Notes: generated by a model from the sequence alone, not told the origin. Shown: positions 51,001 through 60,084, numbered from the stretch's first letter. The stretch is DNA of 64,000 nucleotides from an uncultured Collinsella sp. (GCA_958369225.1 CATXID010000003.1:62001-126000); one strand, 5' to 3'. Program-made: numbers and translations.

Positions 51001-54000
51001 CGCCACCGGCACCAACGACGCTCGCGGCAAGATTGCGATGAGTGCCGTCGAGTACACCGCGGCAGGCGAGCACACCTACGCGCTGCGCGAGGTCAACGGC
51101 GGAACCGCCAGCAACGGCATCTCCTACGACGGCAAGACCTATACCATCGTGACCACCATCACCGACAACGGTGACGGTACGCTCAGTGCTACGCACAAGC
51201 TGCAGGGCGCCGAGCCCGCCGAGACCGCCGAGTTCAAGAATTCCTACAACGTGACGCCGTCTAGCTCCAGCGTCACCGACCAGATCACCGCGACCAAGGT
51301 TCTGGACGGCCGCGACCTCAAGGACGGCGAGTTCTCCTTCGAGCTCGTCGAGGGCGAGGGCGAGGGCGCCGAGGTCGTCGCCACCGGCAAGAATGCCGCC
51401 GACGGCAAGATCACGATGAGCGCCATCGAGTACACCAAGGCCGGAACGCACACCTACACGCTGCGCGAGGTCCCGGGCGACGCCAGCAACGGGATCACTT
51501 ACGACGGCAAGACCTACACCGTCGAGACCGTCGTCAAGGACAACGGCGACGGCACGCTCGGCGTAGAGCACAAGCTGAAGGGCGCCGACGAGGCGAAGTT
51601 CACCAACTCCTACAGGCCTGGCTCCAAGGACTCCAGCGTCACCGACCTGATCAAGGCGACCAAGTCACTGACCGGGCGCGACCTCAAGGCTGGCGAGTTC
51701 CGTTTCGAGCTCGTCGAGGGCAATAGCGTGGTCGCCACCGGCACCAACAATGCCGACGGCAAGATCGTGATGGATCCCGTCACCTACACTGAGACTGGCG
51801 AGCACACCTACACGCTGCGCGAGACCAAGGCCGGCACCACCGAAAACGGCATTACTTACAGCACCGCTGAGTACACTATTGTGACCATCGTCAAGGACAA
51901 CGGCGACGGCACCCTCAGCGTGGAGCATAAGCTGCAAAACGACGAGAAGGCGACCTTTGAGAACGCCTATAACGTGACGCCCAAGGATTCCAGCGTTACC
52001 GACAAGATCAAGGCGACCAAGTACCTGACCGGGCGCGACATGACTGAGGGCGAGTTTTCCTTCGAGCTCGTCGAGGGCAACGAGGTTGTCGCTAGGGGCA
52101 CCAACGCTGCCGACGGCAAGATTACGATGAGCGAGATCACCTACAACGAGCCCGGCAAGCACACCTACACGCTGCGCGAGGTCCCGGGCGACGCCGGCAA
52201 CGGCATCACCTACGATGGCAAGACCTACACCATCGAGACGACCATCACCGACAAGGGCGACGGCACGCTCGAGGCGAAGCATGTCCTGAAGGGCGACGAC
52301 GAGGCGAAGTTCAGCAACAGCTACAAGCCGAATCCTGGTGAGTTCAGCGTCACCGACCAGATCACCGCGACCAAGGTTCTGGACGGCCGCGAGCTTGCTG
52401 CCGGCGAGTTCTCCTTCGAGCTCGTCGAGGGTAACGATGTCGTCGCCACCGGCACCAACGCTGCCGACGGCAAGATCACGATGGGCGCCGTCAAGTACGA
52501 CAAACCCGGCAAGCACACCTACACGCTGCGCGAGGTCAACGGCGGAACCACCAGCAAGGGCATCACCTACAGCACCGCCGAATACACCATCGAGACCACC
52601 ATCACCGACAACGGCGACGGCACGCTCGAGGCGAAGCATGTCCTGAAGGGCGACGAACTCGCCGAGTTCAAGAATACCTACAGCGTGATCCCGCTCGATG
52701 CAGAGCTCGACTTTGATCTGAGCAAGGCCATTGACGGCCGCGACTGGACGGATGCGGACGAGTTCAGCTTTACCATCACCGCCCCCGAGGGCACCCCGCT
52801 GCCCGACTCCGCAACCGTAACCGTGAGCAAGAAGGACGCGAAGGACGGCATCGCCGCCATCAACTTCGGCAAGATTCGCTACACGGCTGCCGGAACCTAC
52901 AAATATGAGATCCGCGAGAACGCGGGCAACGCGGCGGGCATGACGTATGACGGACATGTCGCGACCGCCGAAGTGGCCGTGACCGAGAACGGCGAGGGCG
53001 TCCTGACCGCCAACGTCACCAAGAAGGAAAGCGGCCGCTTCACCAACACGTACCGCACTGAGCTCGATTACGCCGCGGCCGGCGGCCTTAAGCTCAGCAA
53101 GACCCTCTCCGGACGTCCCATGACCGAGGGCCAGTTTAGCTTTACCGTGACGCCCGCCGACGAGGCTTCGGCCAACGCACTTGGTCTGCTGCCCGGGGCC
53201 AACACTTTCAAGTCTCCTGCGACGGCAGAGGCAACGGTCGGTCTGATTGACATTCTGGCGGGCCATGAGGTCAAGTTTACGCAGGCTGACGCCGGCAAGA
53301 CCTTCAAATACACCGTGGCCGAGAAGAACGACGGCAAGCCCGGCTACACCTACGATAGCGCCGAGCGCACCGTGACGATCGCTATCGCCGACGATGGTGC
53401 CGGTACGCTCACTGCCACCACGACCGTTACTGGCAACCCCGACAAGGGAACGCTGGTAACCGAGTACGAGACTGGTGCTGCTGCGGTCGAGAGCGCCGTG
53501 GTCCCGTTCGTCAACAGCTATAGCGCCACGACCGATGCACCTGGTGGTGCCGTTGCTCAGGTCGTTGCCACCAAGACCCTGACCGGCCGTCCGCTGGCCG
53601 ACGGCGAGTTCTACTTTGGTATCGCCTATGCGGGCGAGACGGAAGCCATCGGCGGCACGTGCGTTACCAACGTTAACGGCCAGGTGAGCTTTGGCGAGCT
53701 GCATTACACGACCGAGATGCTTGCCGACCTGGTAAACGCCCGCCGCGCCATCCGCACCGACACGGATGCCAAGCTTGCGTGGACCATCAACTACACGGCG
53801 TTTGAGTACACGTCCCCGCTTGCAGCAAAGGGTATTACCGCCGCGAAGTCGAGCTTTAGCTTTAAGGTCATCGTCGTCGACAACGGCGACGGTACCCTGA
53901 CGGCAAAGCCTGGCTACGGTGGCGTCGAGCCTGTGTTCGAGAACGTCTACGGCGCCGATGCCGTTGACGCCGCGCTCGCCGGCACCAAGAAGCTCCAGGC

Positions 54001-55372
54001 TGCCGAGGGCCTGACCCCGGCAGACATTGCGGGCAAGTTCACCTTTACCGTGACTGCCGATGAGGCGGGCGCCCCGATGCCCGAGCGCGCGACCGCAACC
54101 AACGACGCGGCCGGCAACGTGGACTTTGGCAAGATCCACTTTACGCTTGAGGACCTCAACCGCGCCTTGGGCGTGACGACCGATGCTTCTGACGACGCAT
54201 TAAGCGACGCCGAAGCCAACACCGATGAGGTCGACGCCGACGCTGCCGAGACCGATGAGTCCAACGACGAGTCCAAGCCTGCAGCCCCCACCGGCCCGCG
54301 CTCGCACACCTTTACCTACACGGTGACCGAGTCCGGTAGCGCCCCTGGCGTGACCAACGACACCAACGCCACGCGCAAGGTTTCCTACACTGTGACTGAC
54401 GACGGTGCCGGACATCTGAGTGTCGTGCGCAACGGCGACGACGGTGCGGACTTCACGTTCACCAACACGTACGGCGTGGCGCCCACCGACTCTTCCGTGA
54501 CCGATCAGGTCAAGACGGTTAAGCGTCTGACCGGACGCGACCTTGCAGCTGGCGAGTTCACGTTTGAGCTGCTCGAGGACGGCGTGGTTGTCGCCAGCGG
54601 CACCAACGACGCCAACGGTAACGTTACGCTGAGCCCGATCCGCTACGAGGCGCCCGGTACGCACACGTACACGCTGCGCGAGGCTTGCCCCAACGCGCTC
54701 GGCCTGTACAAGGGCGTCGCCTATGACGGTACGACCTACACCGTCGTGACCACCGTATCCGACAACGGCGACGGCACGCTGACCGCGTCGCACAAGCTCG
54801 AGGGAACTACCGAGTCGGCTGGCTTTACCAACAAGTATCACGCCATGCCCACGCAGGTTTCCATCGGCGCCATCAAGGTACTCGAGGGATGCGAACTCAA
54901 GAAGGACGAGTTTAGCTTTAAGCTCGTTGGCGAGGACGTCGAGTCCACCGTCACCAACGACGCCGACGGCAAGATCAACTTCGACAAGTTCGAGTACGAC
55001 GAGCCCGGTACGTACGTCTACACCATCAGCGAGGTCAAGGGCGATGAGGCCGGTATGACCTACGACAAGTCCGTCTTTACCGCGACCGTCAACGTGGTCG
55101 ATGACGGCGAGGGCAACCTCAAGGCAAGCGTCGCCTTTACCAAGGGCGACAAGAGCGTCGAGGGTATCGTGTTCAACAACACGTACAGGAAGCCCGAGAC
55201 TCCTGCGCCTACGCCCGATCCCGGCACGCCCAAGACCGTGACGAACATCGTCAAGACGGTCAAGGGTTTCCTGCCCACTACGGGTGACCAGCAGGCCGCC
55301 GCACTGCTCATGGCATTTGTTATCGCCATGGCCGGCGTCGGAGCCCTAGTCTGGGGTATCCGTAAGCGCTAG
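48062..55372 (+). CDS. Giant pilin-like adhesin: VWA domain plus 13 isopeptide-type repeats, LPTTG anchor
   Basis: A 2436-residue secreted protein. After a signal peptide (GLLAVILAVVLVLPAAAFA) comes a von Willebrand A domain (about 110-380) with the MIDAS D119-x-S121-x-S123, then an N2-like region. From about 690 to 2380 there are 13 tandem Spy0128/FctA-type domains, each about 110-150 residues: Lys in an ATKxLxGRDL-like strand, Glu in GEFSFEL, and closing Asn in F-x-N-x-Y, the three residues that form an intramolecular isopeptide bond. Domains 2-7 are closely similar. It ends with a Pro-rich stretch, LPTTG (2404-2408), a hydrophobic segment and RKR. It lacks a Cna-B architecture. Large open frames on its minus strand are shadows. 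GAAGGGAG precedes ATG 48062. Confidence 0.93.
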   Translation: MSKYTRGLLAVILAVVLVLPAAAFAMLPEANARSSTGMDGPEATKVVDHDTSNHWKFWAGGYDGSKVTTQNVGRIWTDKTVQAIDDGKSDFLTTLSAMSSTSDTTSLVSKPLDIVMVLDASGSMDDPMGGGDPTKRIDALKNAANHFIDTIAEQNKSIKDASKQHQVAIVKFAGKKTDWIGNDTYRDGRYSYNYSQTMQKLMACSDDGAESLRSTINSIKPAGATRADYGMDLAKGITSGREGAQKIVVFFTDGSPTSSRDFEPAVARDAINTAKTIKSGGATIYTIGIFNGAKPDDDPTSNDTSNKNKFMHAVSSNYPEATSSVSHGLFGTEKWNVNFGNPVAGASYYKSATNAAELDQVFKDISSAITSGKGFPTKVEGNNPNGSGYITFEDELGAFMQVDGFTGAEYNGKTYGAATKSTDGNIDTYTFDGELAHLVITVDRADENNPQRGDIVTVKVPASLIPLRRFTVDKSAGTFVVDSTDAISPIRVVYASSVKSIARANLFTPNNVPGLQDYIDKHKDADSNTVSFYANKWTGDDAGDTVASFEPAATNSYYYFQKLTPVYTDAACTKLATEKPSGSKTYWYKDEFMAQNSSGAPYDDSVSIPVKGSELESFEGALVKEDNHWSIKAGTARLAFINQLHTTKERVGGNPTDTARDVINPQWNNTKVVSGATKVNVYLGNNGKINFTLNTKPTTLTTADFGLVKVLEGRDWTNEDKFEFGLTSEGNAPMPESKIAVATKGHAGISFGEIAYDKPGTYVYKVSEKHAGTTVDGIAYSDNVAEFTVTVKPNEKGKLEASATKTSGETEFKNTYAADHVESSVTDQIKATKSLTGRDLEADEFSFELREVKGEGSELIETVKNDANGNVAFSPIEYTEIGQHTYTLREVKGNAGGITYDENVYTIVTTISDNGKGQLVATHKLKGAEDVKSIEFKNAYNLTPKRFSVTDKITATKVLAGRDLKDGEFNFELVEGDDVVATGTNDARGKIAMSAVEYTAAGEHTYALREVNGGTASNGISYDGKTYTIVTTITDNGDGTLSATHKLQGAEPAETAEFKNSYNVTPSSSSVTDQITATKVLDGRDLKDGEFSFELVEGEGEGAEVVATGKNAADGKITMSAIEYTKAGTHTYTLREVPGDASNGITYDGKTYTVETVVKDNGDGTLGVEHKLKGADEAKFTNSYRPGSKDSSVTDLIKATKSLTGRDLKAGEFRFELVEGNSVVATGTNNADGKIVMDPVTYTETGEHTYTLRETKAGTTENGITYSTAEYTIVTIVKDNGDGTLSVEHKLQNDEKATFENAYNVTPKDSSVTDKIKATKYLTGRDMTEGEFSFELVEGNEVVARGTNAADGKITMSEITYNEPGKHTYTLREVPGDAGNGITYDGKTYTIETTITDKGDGTLEAKHVLKGDDEAKFSNSYKPNPGEFSVTDQITATKVLDGRELAAGEFSFELVEGNDVVATGTNAADGKITMGAVKYDKPGKHTYTLREVNGGTTSKGITYSTAEYTIETTITDNGDGTLEAKHVLKGDELAEFKNTYSVIPLDAELDFDLSKAIDGRDWTDADEFSFTITAPEGTPLPDSATVTVSKKDAKDGIAAINFGKIRYTAAGTYKYEIRENAGNAAGMTYDGHVATAEVAVTENGEGVLTANVTKKESGRFTNTYRTELDYAAAGGLKLSKTLSGRPMTEGQFSFTVTPADEASANALGLLPGANTFKSPATAEATVGLIDILAGHEVKFTQADAGKTFKYTVAEKNDGKPGYTYDSAERTVTIAIADDGAGTLTATTTVTGNPDKGTLVTEYETGAAAVESAVVPFVNSYSATTDAPGGAVAQVVATKTLTGRPLADGEFYFGIAYAGETEAIGGTCVTNVNGQVSFGELHYTTEMLADLVNARRAIRTDTDAKLAWTINYTAFEYTSPLAAKGITAAKSSFSFKVIVVDNGDGTLTAKPGYGGVEPVFENVYGADAVDAALAGTKKLQAAEGLTPADIAGKFTFTVTADEAGAPMPERATATNDAAGNVDFGKIHFTLEDLNRALGVTTDASDDALSDAEANTDEVDADAAETDESNDESKPAAPTGPRSHTFTYTVTESGSAPGVTNDTNATRKVSYTVTDDGAGHLSVVRNGDDGADFTFTNTYGVAPTDSSVTDQVKTVKRLTGRDLAAGEFTFELLEDGVVVASGTNDANGNVTLSPIRYEAPGTHTYTLREACPNALGLYKGVAYDGTTYTVVTTVSDNGDGTLTASHKLEGTTESAGFTNKYHAMPTQVSIGAIKVLEGCELKKDEFSFKLVGEDVESTVTNDADGKINFDKFEYDEPGTYVYTISEVKGDEAGMTYDKSVFTATVNVVDDGEGNLKASVAFTKGDKSVEGIVFNNTYRKPETPAPTPDPGTPKTVTNIVKTVKGFLPTTGDQQAAALLMAFVIAMAGVGALVWGIRKR

Positions 55373-55384
55373 GCGCGCTGACAG

Positions 55385-55410
55385 CGCCCGGGGCCAAAAG
55401 GCCCCGGGCG
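55385..55410 (+). terminator. Hairpin after the adhesin gene
   Basis: Perfect 11-base arms CGCCCGGGGCC/GGCCCCGGGCG with an AAAA loop, 12 bases after the stop. No T-run; first of two successive hairpins. Confidence 0.6.
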
Positions 55411-55451
55411 GCTGGCGGGGAGCCAGAACGCAGCCCCCACCCCCACCCTCA

Positions 55452-55492
55452 GCCGCCACGGAGACATCTCCCTTCTCCGTGGCGGCGCTTTT
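55452..55492 (+). terminator. Intrinsic terminator of the adhesin gene
   Basis: GCCGCCACGGAG and CTCCGTGGCGGC form a perfect 12-bp stem followed by GCTTTT. Confidence 0.85.
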
Positions 55493-55510
55493 GTGCGTAG
55501 ACGAGAAGGG

Positions 55511-55675
55511 TTCGCCACGAAACCGGCCCATTTACTACGTTTGACTGCCTGTTCCCGACCATGCTGAAAAACACAAAAACAAAACCGCAGGTAGAACGCC
55601 TGCGGTTTTTATGAAACGCGGTTATGGTCAGGTGTATCGAGTCAAACGTAGTAGATGGGCCGATTTCGTGGCGGG
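55511..55675 (+). repeat. Type B nested palindrome, copy B3 (165 bp)
   Basis: Outer arms (32 well-matched bases with two mismatches, 55513-55544 and 55642-55673) and the central hairpin AAAACCGCAGG...CCTGCGGTTTT. The interior is nearly identical to B2 over about 100 bases. Confidence 0.88.
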
Positions 55676-55763
55676 CGCCGTCAGCCGATCTCCACGGGCG
55701 GAAGAAAACGGATCATTTTGATCCCGCGAGGCCTGGGGTGGTATCCGTGCGGGACTATCCGAA

Positions 55764-55917
55764 CAAAGCTATGTCGGTTTACGGGGCTGAATCGCGAACC
55801 CCCAACCATGCCGATAGTTGCAAGAATAAAACCGCAGGTAGATGAGCTGTCATTTTGTGAAAAACACAAGTATGGACGGGGTTCCTGGGTTTAGCCCCGT
55901 AAGCCGGCATAGTTTTG
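55764..55917 (+). repeat. Type A nested palindrome, copy A3 (154 bp)
   Basis: 25-base arms 55764-55788 and 55893-55917 with three mismatches, CAAAGCTATGTCGGTTTAC start. Interior contains AAAACCGCAGGTAGATGAG. Confidence 0.83.
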
Positions 55918-55977
55918 AAATGGTATTAAATCGGTGGCAGCCATTTTGCTATGCCGGGGCGGTCAGTCGTTGGGCAA

Positions 55978-56607
55978 CTACCCTCGTAGGTAGGCGATGG
56001 CGATCTGCGTGCGGTTGCGTAGGCCCATTTTGGCAAGGATCGAGCTGATGTGGTTGCGCACGGTGCCTTCGCCCATATAGGCGGTGGCAGCGATCTCCTT
56101 GTTGTCGAGGCCGCGGGCGATGAGCTCGGCGACTTCGAACTCGCGGTCGGTCAGGCTGGCAAAGGCCGCGGGCCGGCGGGGCATGCCCGCCGCGATGCCC
56201 GTTCCGTCAAAATCGATGTCCTCGATCGCCTTTCCCTCGAGCACGCGTTTGCCGTCCATGACCTGGGCCAACGCCGGCGGAATGGCGGCGACATCGGTTT
56301 TGATCAGGTAGCCGCGGGCACCCAGCTTGAGCGCCGACACAATGTACTCGTCATCCGAGAATGTCGTCAGAAACACCACGCGCGCCGCAGGGTCGCGCTC
56401 AAGGATCTCGCGTGCCGCCGAAAGTCCGTCGCGCTCCGGCATCTGAATGTCGAGCAGCGCGATATCGGGTGCGTGTTCGGCATAAAGAGCCACTGCGTCG
56501 TTGCCGTCGGCGCCAGTACCCACCACCTCGATTTGCGGCTGGGCGCCCAGGATTATCTTGAGCGAATCGACCACCAAGCGGTCGTCGTCGACAACGATGA
56601 GCCTCAT
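55978..56607 (-). CDS. NarL/LuxR-family response regulator
   Basis: A 209-residue two-component response regulator. The receiver domain has the acidic pocket (VVDDD), the phosphorylated Asp53 (ALLDIQMPERDG) and the conserved Lys in GYLIKTD. The C-terminal LuxR-type helix-turn-helix is at about 150-205 (LTDREFEVAELIARGLDNKEIAATAYMGEGTVRNHISSI). Its start overlaps the histidine kinase stop by 4 bases (ATGA type), so the pair is translated together. The system is divergent from an ABC exporter that is its probable target. Confidence 0.94.
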   Translation of the reverse strand: MRLIVVDDDRLVVDSLKIILGAQPQIEVVGTGADGNDAVALYAEHAPDIALLDIQMPERDGLSAAREILERDPAARVVFLTTFSDDEYIVSALKLGARGYLIKTDVAAIPPALAQVMDGKRVLEGKAIEDIDFDGTGIAAGMPRRPAAFASLTDREFEVAELIARGLDNKEIAATAYMGEGTVRNHISSILAKMGLRNRTQIAIAYLRG

Positions 56608-57749
56608 CGGTCCTCATCTCCTTGCTGTTTGGGAACGGTGGCAAACACGCGCCAGCCGCCGGCGCCGGCGCGCGGACCGGCGGTGAAGGTGCCGCCAAGC
56701 GCCTCGATGCGCTCGCGCATGGAAGTGAGCCCCATGCCCTCCGCGGCGCCGCGGCCGCTTGCTTGGACCCCGCCCACGCCATCGTCGGTAACGATGAGCT
56801 GGTAAAACGACGGATGCTCCATACACCGTACAGTGACAGCATGGGCGCAAGCGTGACGTATGGTGTTGGAGAGCGCCTCGCGCAGGACCGCCGCAAAGCA
56901 GTTCGCGACGTTTGCGGGCGCATGTTCGGTCATAACGTCAAGCTCAATCTGCGGGCCGCCGTCCGAGCGCGCGCCTTCAACAATGCGTTCGAGCTGCACG
57001 GAAAGGTCGACGCCGTTGTCGTTGAGCGCGTGGACGCTGGTGCGCACAAGCTGGAGCGCCTCGTCAACCGTGCGTTTGACGTCGGCGAAATCGGCGGCGA
57101 CGCCGGGTTCGTCGGCATGGACTACGCGCAAGGCTTCGGCTTGCAGTGAGGCGCGCGTGAGCTGGTGCCCGACGTTATCGTGGATCTCGCGCGCGATGCG
57201 GGCGCGTTCGGCGAGCGTCGCGAGCTCGACTTCGTAGTCCTGGCGGTCGGCAAGATCGCGGTTGCGCGCTTCGAGCGCCAGAGCACGTTCCTGCAGCTCG
57301 TCGCGGGTGCGGCGCATGCGCTGCTGCTCGCGCTCCAACTGAGCGGTACGTAGCGATAGCAAGGTGGCGGCAACCGAAAGGATGGCGGTCAGCAGGAGCG
57401 TTCGGGCGGTGAGCGCGTCGGTGCGAAGGTCCGCGACGAGCGCAAAGACAAAGGCGACGCCAATGCTCAGCGCAATCCAAACGTGCTCGCGGCGCACGCG
57501 CCGTGCGATGTCATAGAGGGCGAGGGGCGCAAACGGCACAAACGGCGGCACGAAGACGGCCGCGATGATGTAGGAGTAACTCGCGGCCTCGCCTACACGG
57601 TGCGTGCGTTCTTCCTGTGCGACCTCGGCCAGCGAAGTGGCAATAACGCCAAGGCAAAACGCCGCGACCAGGCGAGCGTCCACAGCAAGGCCCACGGCGG
57701 CTGCGATGCAGCACGCTAGCACGATCGATTTGTCGAAAAGCCTGTTCAT
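56604..57749 (-). CDS. Sensor histidine kinase (HisKA_3 type)
   Basis: A 381-residue membrane sensor kinase partner of the NarL-type regulator. Residues 1-155 hold about five hydrophobic segments with almost no extracellular domain. A coiled coil (about 155-190) leads to the phosphoacceptor motif AREIHDNVGHQLTRASLQAEAL, then the ATP-binding domain with N box REALSNTIRHA and the glycine box DDGVGGVQ...GMGLTSMRERIEALGG. The short sensor suggests detection of a membrane signal. ATG 57749 lies only 6 bases after a TACAAT -10 box, so the mRNA may be leaderless; longer open frames upstream have no support. Confidence 0.9.
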   Translation of the reverse strand: MNRLFDKSIVLACCIAAAVGLAVDARLVAAFCLGVIATSLAEVAQEERTHRVGEAASYSYIIAAVFVPPFVPFAPLALYDIARRVRREHVWIALSIGVAFVFALVADLRTDALTARTLLLTAILSVAATLLSLRTAQLEREQQRMRRTRDELQERALALEARNRDLADRQDYEVELATLAERARIAREIHDNVGHQLTRASLQAEALRVVHADEPGVAADFADVKRTVDEALQLVRTSVHALNDNGVDLSVQLERIVEGARSDGGPQIELDVMTEHAPANVANCFAAVLREALSNTIRHACAHAVTVRCMEHPSFYQLIVTDDGVGGVQASGRGAAEGMGLTSMRERIEALGGTFTAGPRAGAGGWRVFATVPKQQGDEDR

Positions 57750-57755
57750 ACGGGT

Positions 57756-57761
57756 ATTGTA
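57756..57761 (-). promoter_or_regulatory. -10 box of the kinase-regulator operon
   Basis: TACAAT on the minus strand; six bases separate it from the ATG, so transcription would begin at or next to the start codon. Confidence 0.5.
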
Positions 57762-57948
57762 CGCGAAGCTGCGCGTGGTGGAGGGGCCGCCTGCGCAACC
57801 GTGACATTCCTCCCGCGCGGCAAAGCGGGGGCGTCGGCAGGCCGCACGACCAAGACCTCCGCACTCGTGACAAAGCTCACTGGTGCGCGCCGCCCGCTCC
57901 TGCGATGATGCAATCGTACCGGGCCGCAATCAACGGAAGGGCCGCCTC

Positions 57949-58887
57949 ATGACAGACATCGTCCACGTCGAAAACCTCGTCAAGCGCTATGACGACCTTA
58001 TTGCGCTCGACCACTTTAACCTGAGCATCGCCCCCGGCGAGATCTTTGGCCTGCTGGGCCCCAACGGATCGGGCAAGACCACGTCCATCAACTGCATTCT
58101 GCAGCTGCTTGCCTACGACAAAGGCACCATCGAGCTGTTCGGCGAGCCCATGACGCCCGCCCGCTACGACCTCAAGCGCCGCATCGGCGTGGTGCCGCAG
58201 CAGGTGGCGGTATTCGACGAGCTCACGGTGCGCGAGAACATCGACTATTTCTGCAGTCTCTACGTTAACGACCGCAAGCGCCGCCGTGCGCTGGTGGACG
58301 AGGCGATCGACTTTGTCGGCCTGGGCGACTTTGCCAAGTTCCGCCCCGGCAAGCTCTCGGGCGGCCTGGCGCGTCGCCTCAACATCGCCTGCGGCATCGC
58401 GCACAAACCCGAGCTCATCTTTTTTGACGAGCCCACGGTGGCGGTCGACCCGCAGAGCCGCAACGCCATCCTGCAGGGCATCTGCCGTCTGCGCGACGAG
58501 GGAGCCACGGTGGTGTATACCAGCCATTACATGGAGGAAGTCGAGCAAATCTGCAGCCGCATCATGATCATGGACGGCGGGCGTGTGCTGGCGCAGGGCA
58601 CCAACGACGAGCTCAAGCGCATGATTCAGATGGGCGAGCGCGTGACCGTCGAGGTCGGCGCCGTCGAGGCCGCCACAGTCGAGCGACTGCGCACCCTCGA
58701 GCACGTGCTTTCGGTTGAGCTGTCCGGCGGCGAGCTCATCTGCACCTGCGAGGCGAGCCCGCACAACCTGGTTGACATCCTCGACACGCTGCGCGCCGCC
58801 GACGTGGCGCTCGGCCGCGTGTGGAGCGAGCCGCCGACCCTCAACGACGTGTTCCTCGAGATCACCGGCCGCGAGCTGCGCGACTAG
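57949..58887 (+). CDS. ABC exporter ATP-binding protein
   Basis: ATPase (312 residues) of an ABC-2 type exporter. Walker A GPNGSGKTT (about 38-46), Q-loop VPQQVAVFDELTV, signature LSGGLARR, Walker B LIFFDEPTVAVDP, switch His in YTSHYMEEVEQI, plus a ~70-residue C-terminal domain. The DrrA/CcmA-like layout is common in drug and peptide exporters. GGAAGG precedes ATG 57949. It is followed by two permease genes with short gaps or overlaps, and lies divergent from the two-component system at 55978-57749. Cargo unknown. Confidence 0.92.
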   Translation: MTDIVHVENLVKRYDDLIALDHFNLSIAPGEIFGLLGPNGSGKTTSINCILQLLAYDKGTIELFGEPMTPARYDLKRRIGVVPQQVAVFDELTVRENIDYFCSLYVNDRKRRRALVDEAIDFVGLGDFAKFRPGKLSGGLARRLNIACGIAHKPELIFFDEPTVAVDPQSRNAILQGICRLRDEGATVVYTSHYMEEVEQICSRIMIMDGGRVLAQGTNDELKRMIQMGERVTVEVGAVEAATVERLRTLEHVLSVELSGGELICTCEASPHNLVDILDTLRAADVALGRVWSEPPTLNDVFLEITGRELRD

Positions 58888-58896
58888 GGGGCAGCC

Positions 58897-60084
58897 ATGT
58901 TCAACACCATTATTATCACGGTCAAGACGCTGCTGCGCCGGCCGAGCACGTGGGTTTGGGGTGCTCTCTTTCCCATCGCGCTTTCCACGATGTTCATGTT
59001 TATGTTTGCGAATCTGAGCTCCGACGGCACGGTCGACCCGGTGCCGGTGGCCGTCGTAGCGGATGAGGCCTGGGACGCCTCGACCTTTAAGGACGTGGCG
59101 ACGTCGCTTGCCAAGGAAGGCGACGACCAGCTGCTCGAGATCCAAGAGTGCGACGATGCAGCCGATGCGAACCGTGCGCTTAAGGCCGGCGAGGTCGCGG
59201 GCATCTATACGGTCGACGCCGTAGGCACGCCCAAGCTCACGCTGCTTTCGAGCTATGACAACTCACGTGCGTCGTCGGTGCTCACCGACCGCAGCATCCT
59301 GGAGACGGTGGCAAGCTCGTATACACAAAATGCCGAGCTCATGTCCCAGATTGCCCAGGACAACCCGGCGGCGCTCGCCGACCCGGAGGCGGTTGCGCGC
59401 GCCCTGTCGCTCGAGGGCGGCACCCGCCGCGTTAGCCTGACGCGCACCACGCCCGATGGCACGGTCATCTACTATTACGCGCTCTTTGGCCTGGTCGCGA
59501 TGATGTCTGCCGAGTTTGCCGCCTTGAGCGTCGTCGACCTGCAGCCCAATCTGTCGGGCCTTGGCGCGCGTCGCTGCGTGGGCGGTCTTTCCAAGACGGC
59601 GTCGCTGGCCGGTATCTTTGTGGGCTCGTGGCTGGTCTCCTTTGCTTCGATGGCAATTGCGATCGGCTACGTGCGCCTGGTCGTGGGCGTCGACTTTGGC
59701 GGACGCGAGGGGCTGTGCCTGCTGGGCGGTGCTGCATCCGCGCTTGCCGCCACGGGCCTGGGGCTCTTTGTGGGTACGCTTCCCGTTAAGGGTGGCAAGG
59801 CGTCCAAGTCAGGCATCCTCACGGGCTTTGCCACCACGTGCGCCTTGTTCGCCGGCCTCTACGGTGAGCCGGCGATGGCGCTTGCCGACGACGTCGCCCG
59901 CGCCTGCCCGGCCGAGTGCTGGCTCAACCCCGTCAAGCTCATCTGCGACATGTTCAATCGCCTGTATTTCTTTGAGGACCTGGGGCCCTTCGCCGTCCGC
60001 GCCGGCGCGCTCGTCCTGATGGCCCTGGTGTTTGTCGCCGCCGCTACGCTGATCTTTGGAAGGAGCCGCTATGAGCACCTTTAA
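58897..60084 (+). CDS. ABC-2 exporter permease (first)
   Basis: A 395-residue permease with one N-terminal membrane segment (about 20-40), a ~180-residue extracytoplasmic domain and five to six C-terminal membrane segments, the standard ABC-2 design. It starts 9 bases after the ATPase stop and overlaps the second permease by 14 bases. Paired with the next gene it forms a heterodimeric channel. Confidence 0.88.
   Translation: MFNTIIITVKTLLRRPSTWVWGALFPIALSTMFMFMFANLSSDGTVDPVPVAVVADEAWDASTFKDVATSLAKEGDDQLLEIQECDDAADANRALKAGEVAGIYTVDAVGTPKLTLLSSYDNSRASSVLTDRSILETVASSYTQNAELMSQIAQDNPAALADPEAVARALSLEGGTRRVSLTRTTPDGTVIYYYALFGLVAMMSAEFAALSVVDLQPNLSGLGARRCVGGLSKTASLAGIFVGSWLVSFASMAIAIGYVRLVVGVDFGGREGLCLLGGAASALAATGLGLFVGTLPVKGGKASKSGILTGFATTCALFAGLYGEPAMALADDVARACPAECWLNPVKLICDMFNRLYFFEDLGPFAVRAGALVLMALVFVAAATLIFGRSRYEHL

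Larger units (their letters stand above)
55373..55977. other. 605-bp region, terminators and repeat cluster III
   Basis: No gene. Contains a GC-rich hairpin (55385-55410), the adhesin terminator (55452-55492), palindrome B3 (55511-55675), an 88-base linker with a GATC...GGATCA motif (about 55681-55720) and palindrome A3 (55764-55917). Confidence 0.8.

Noticed and set aside
49748..54139. Very long minus-strand open frames (607 and 824 codons) inside the adhesin
   Set aside because: They are antisense to a well-supported plus-strand gene with repeats, low-complexity in translation and without domains; GC-rich codon bias creates them.
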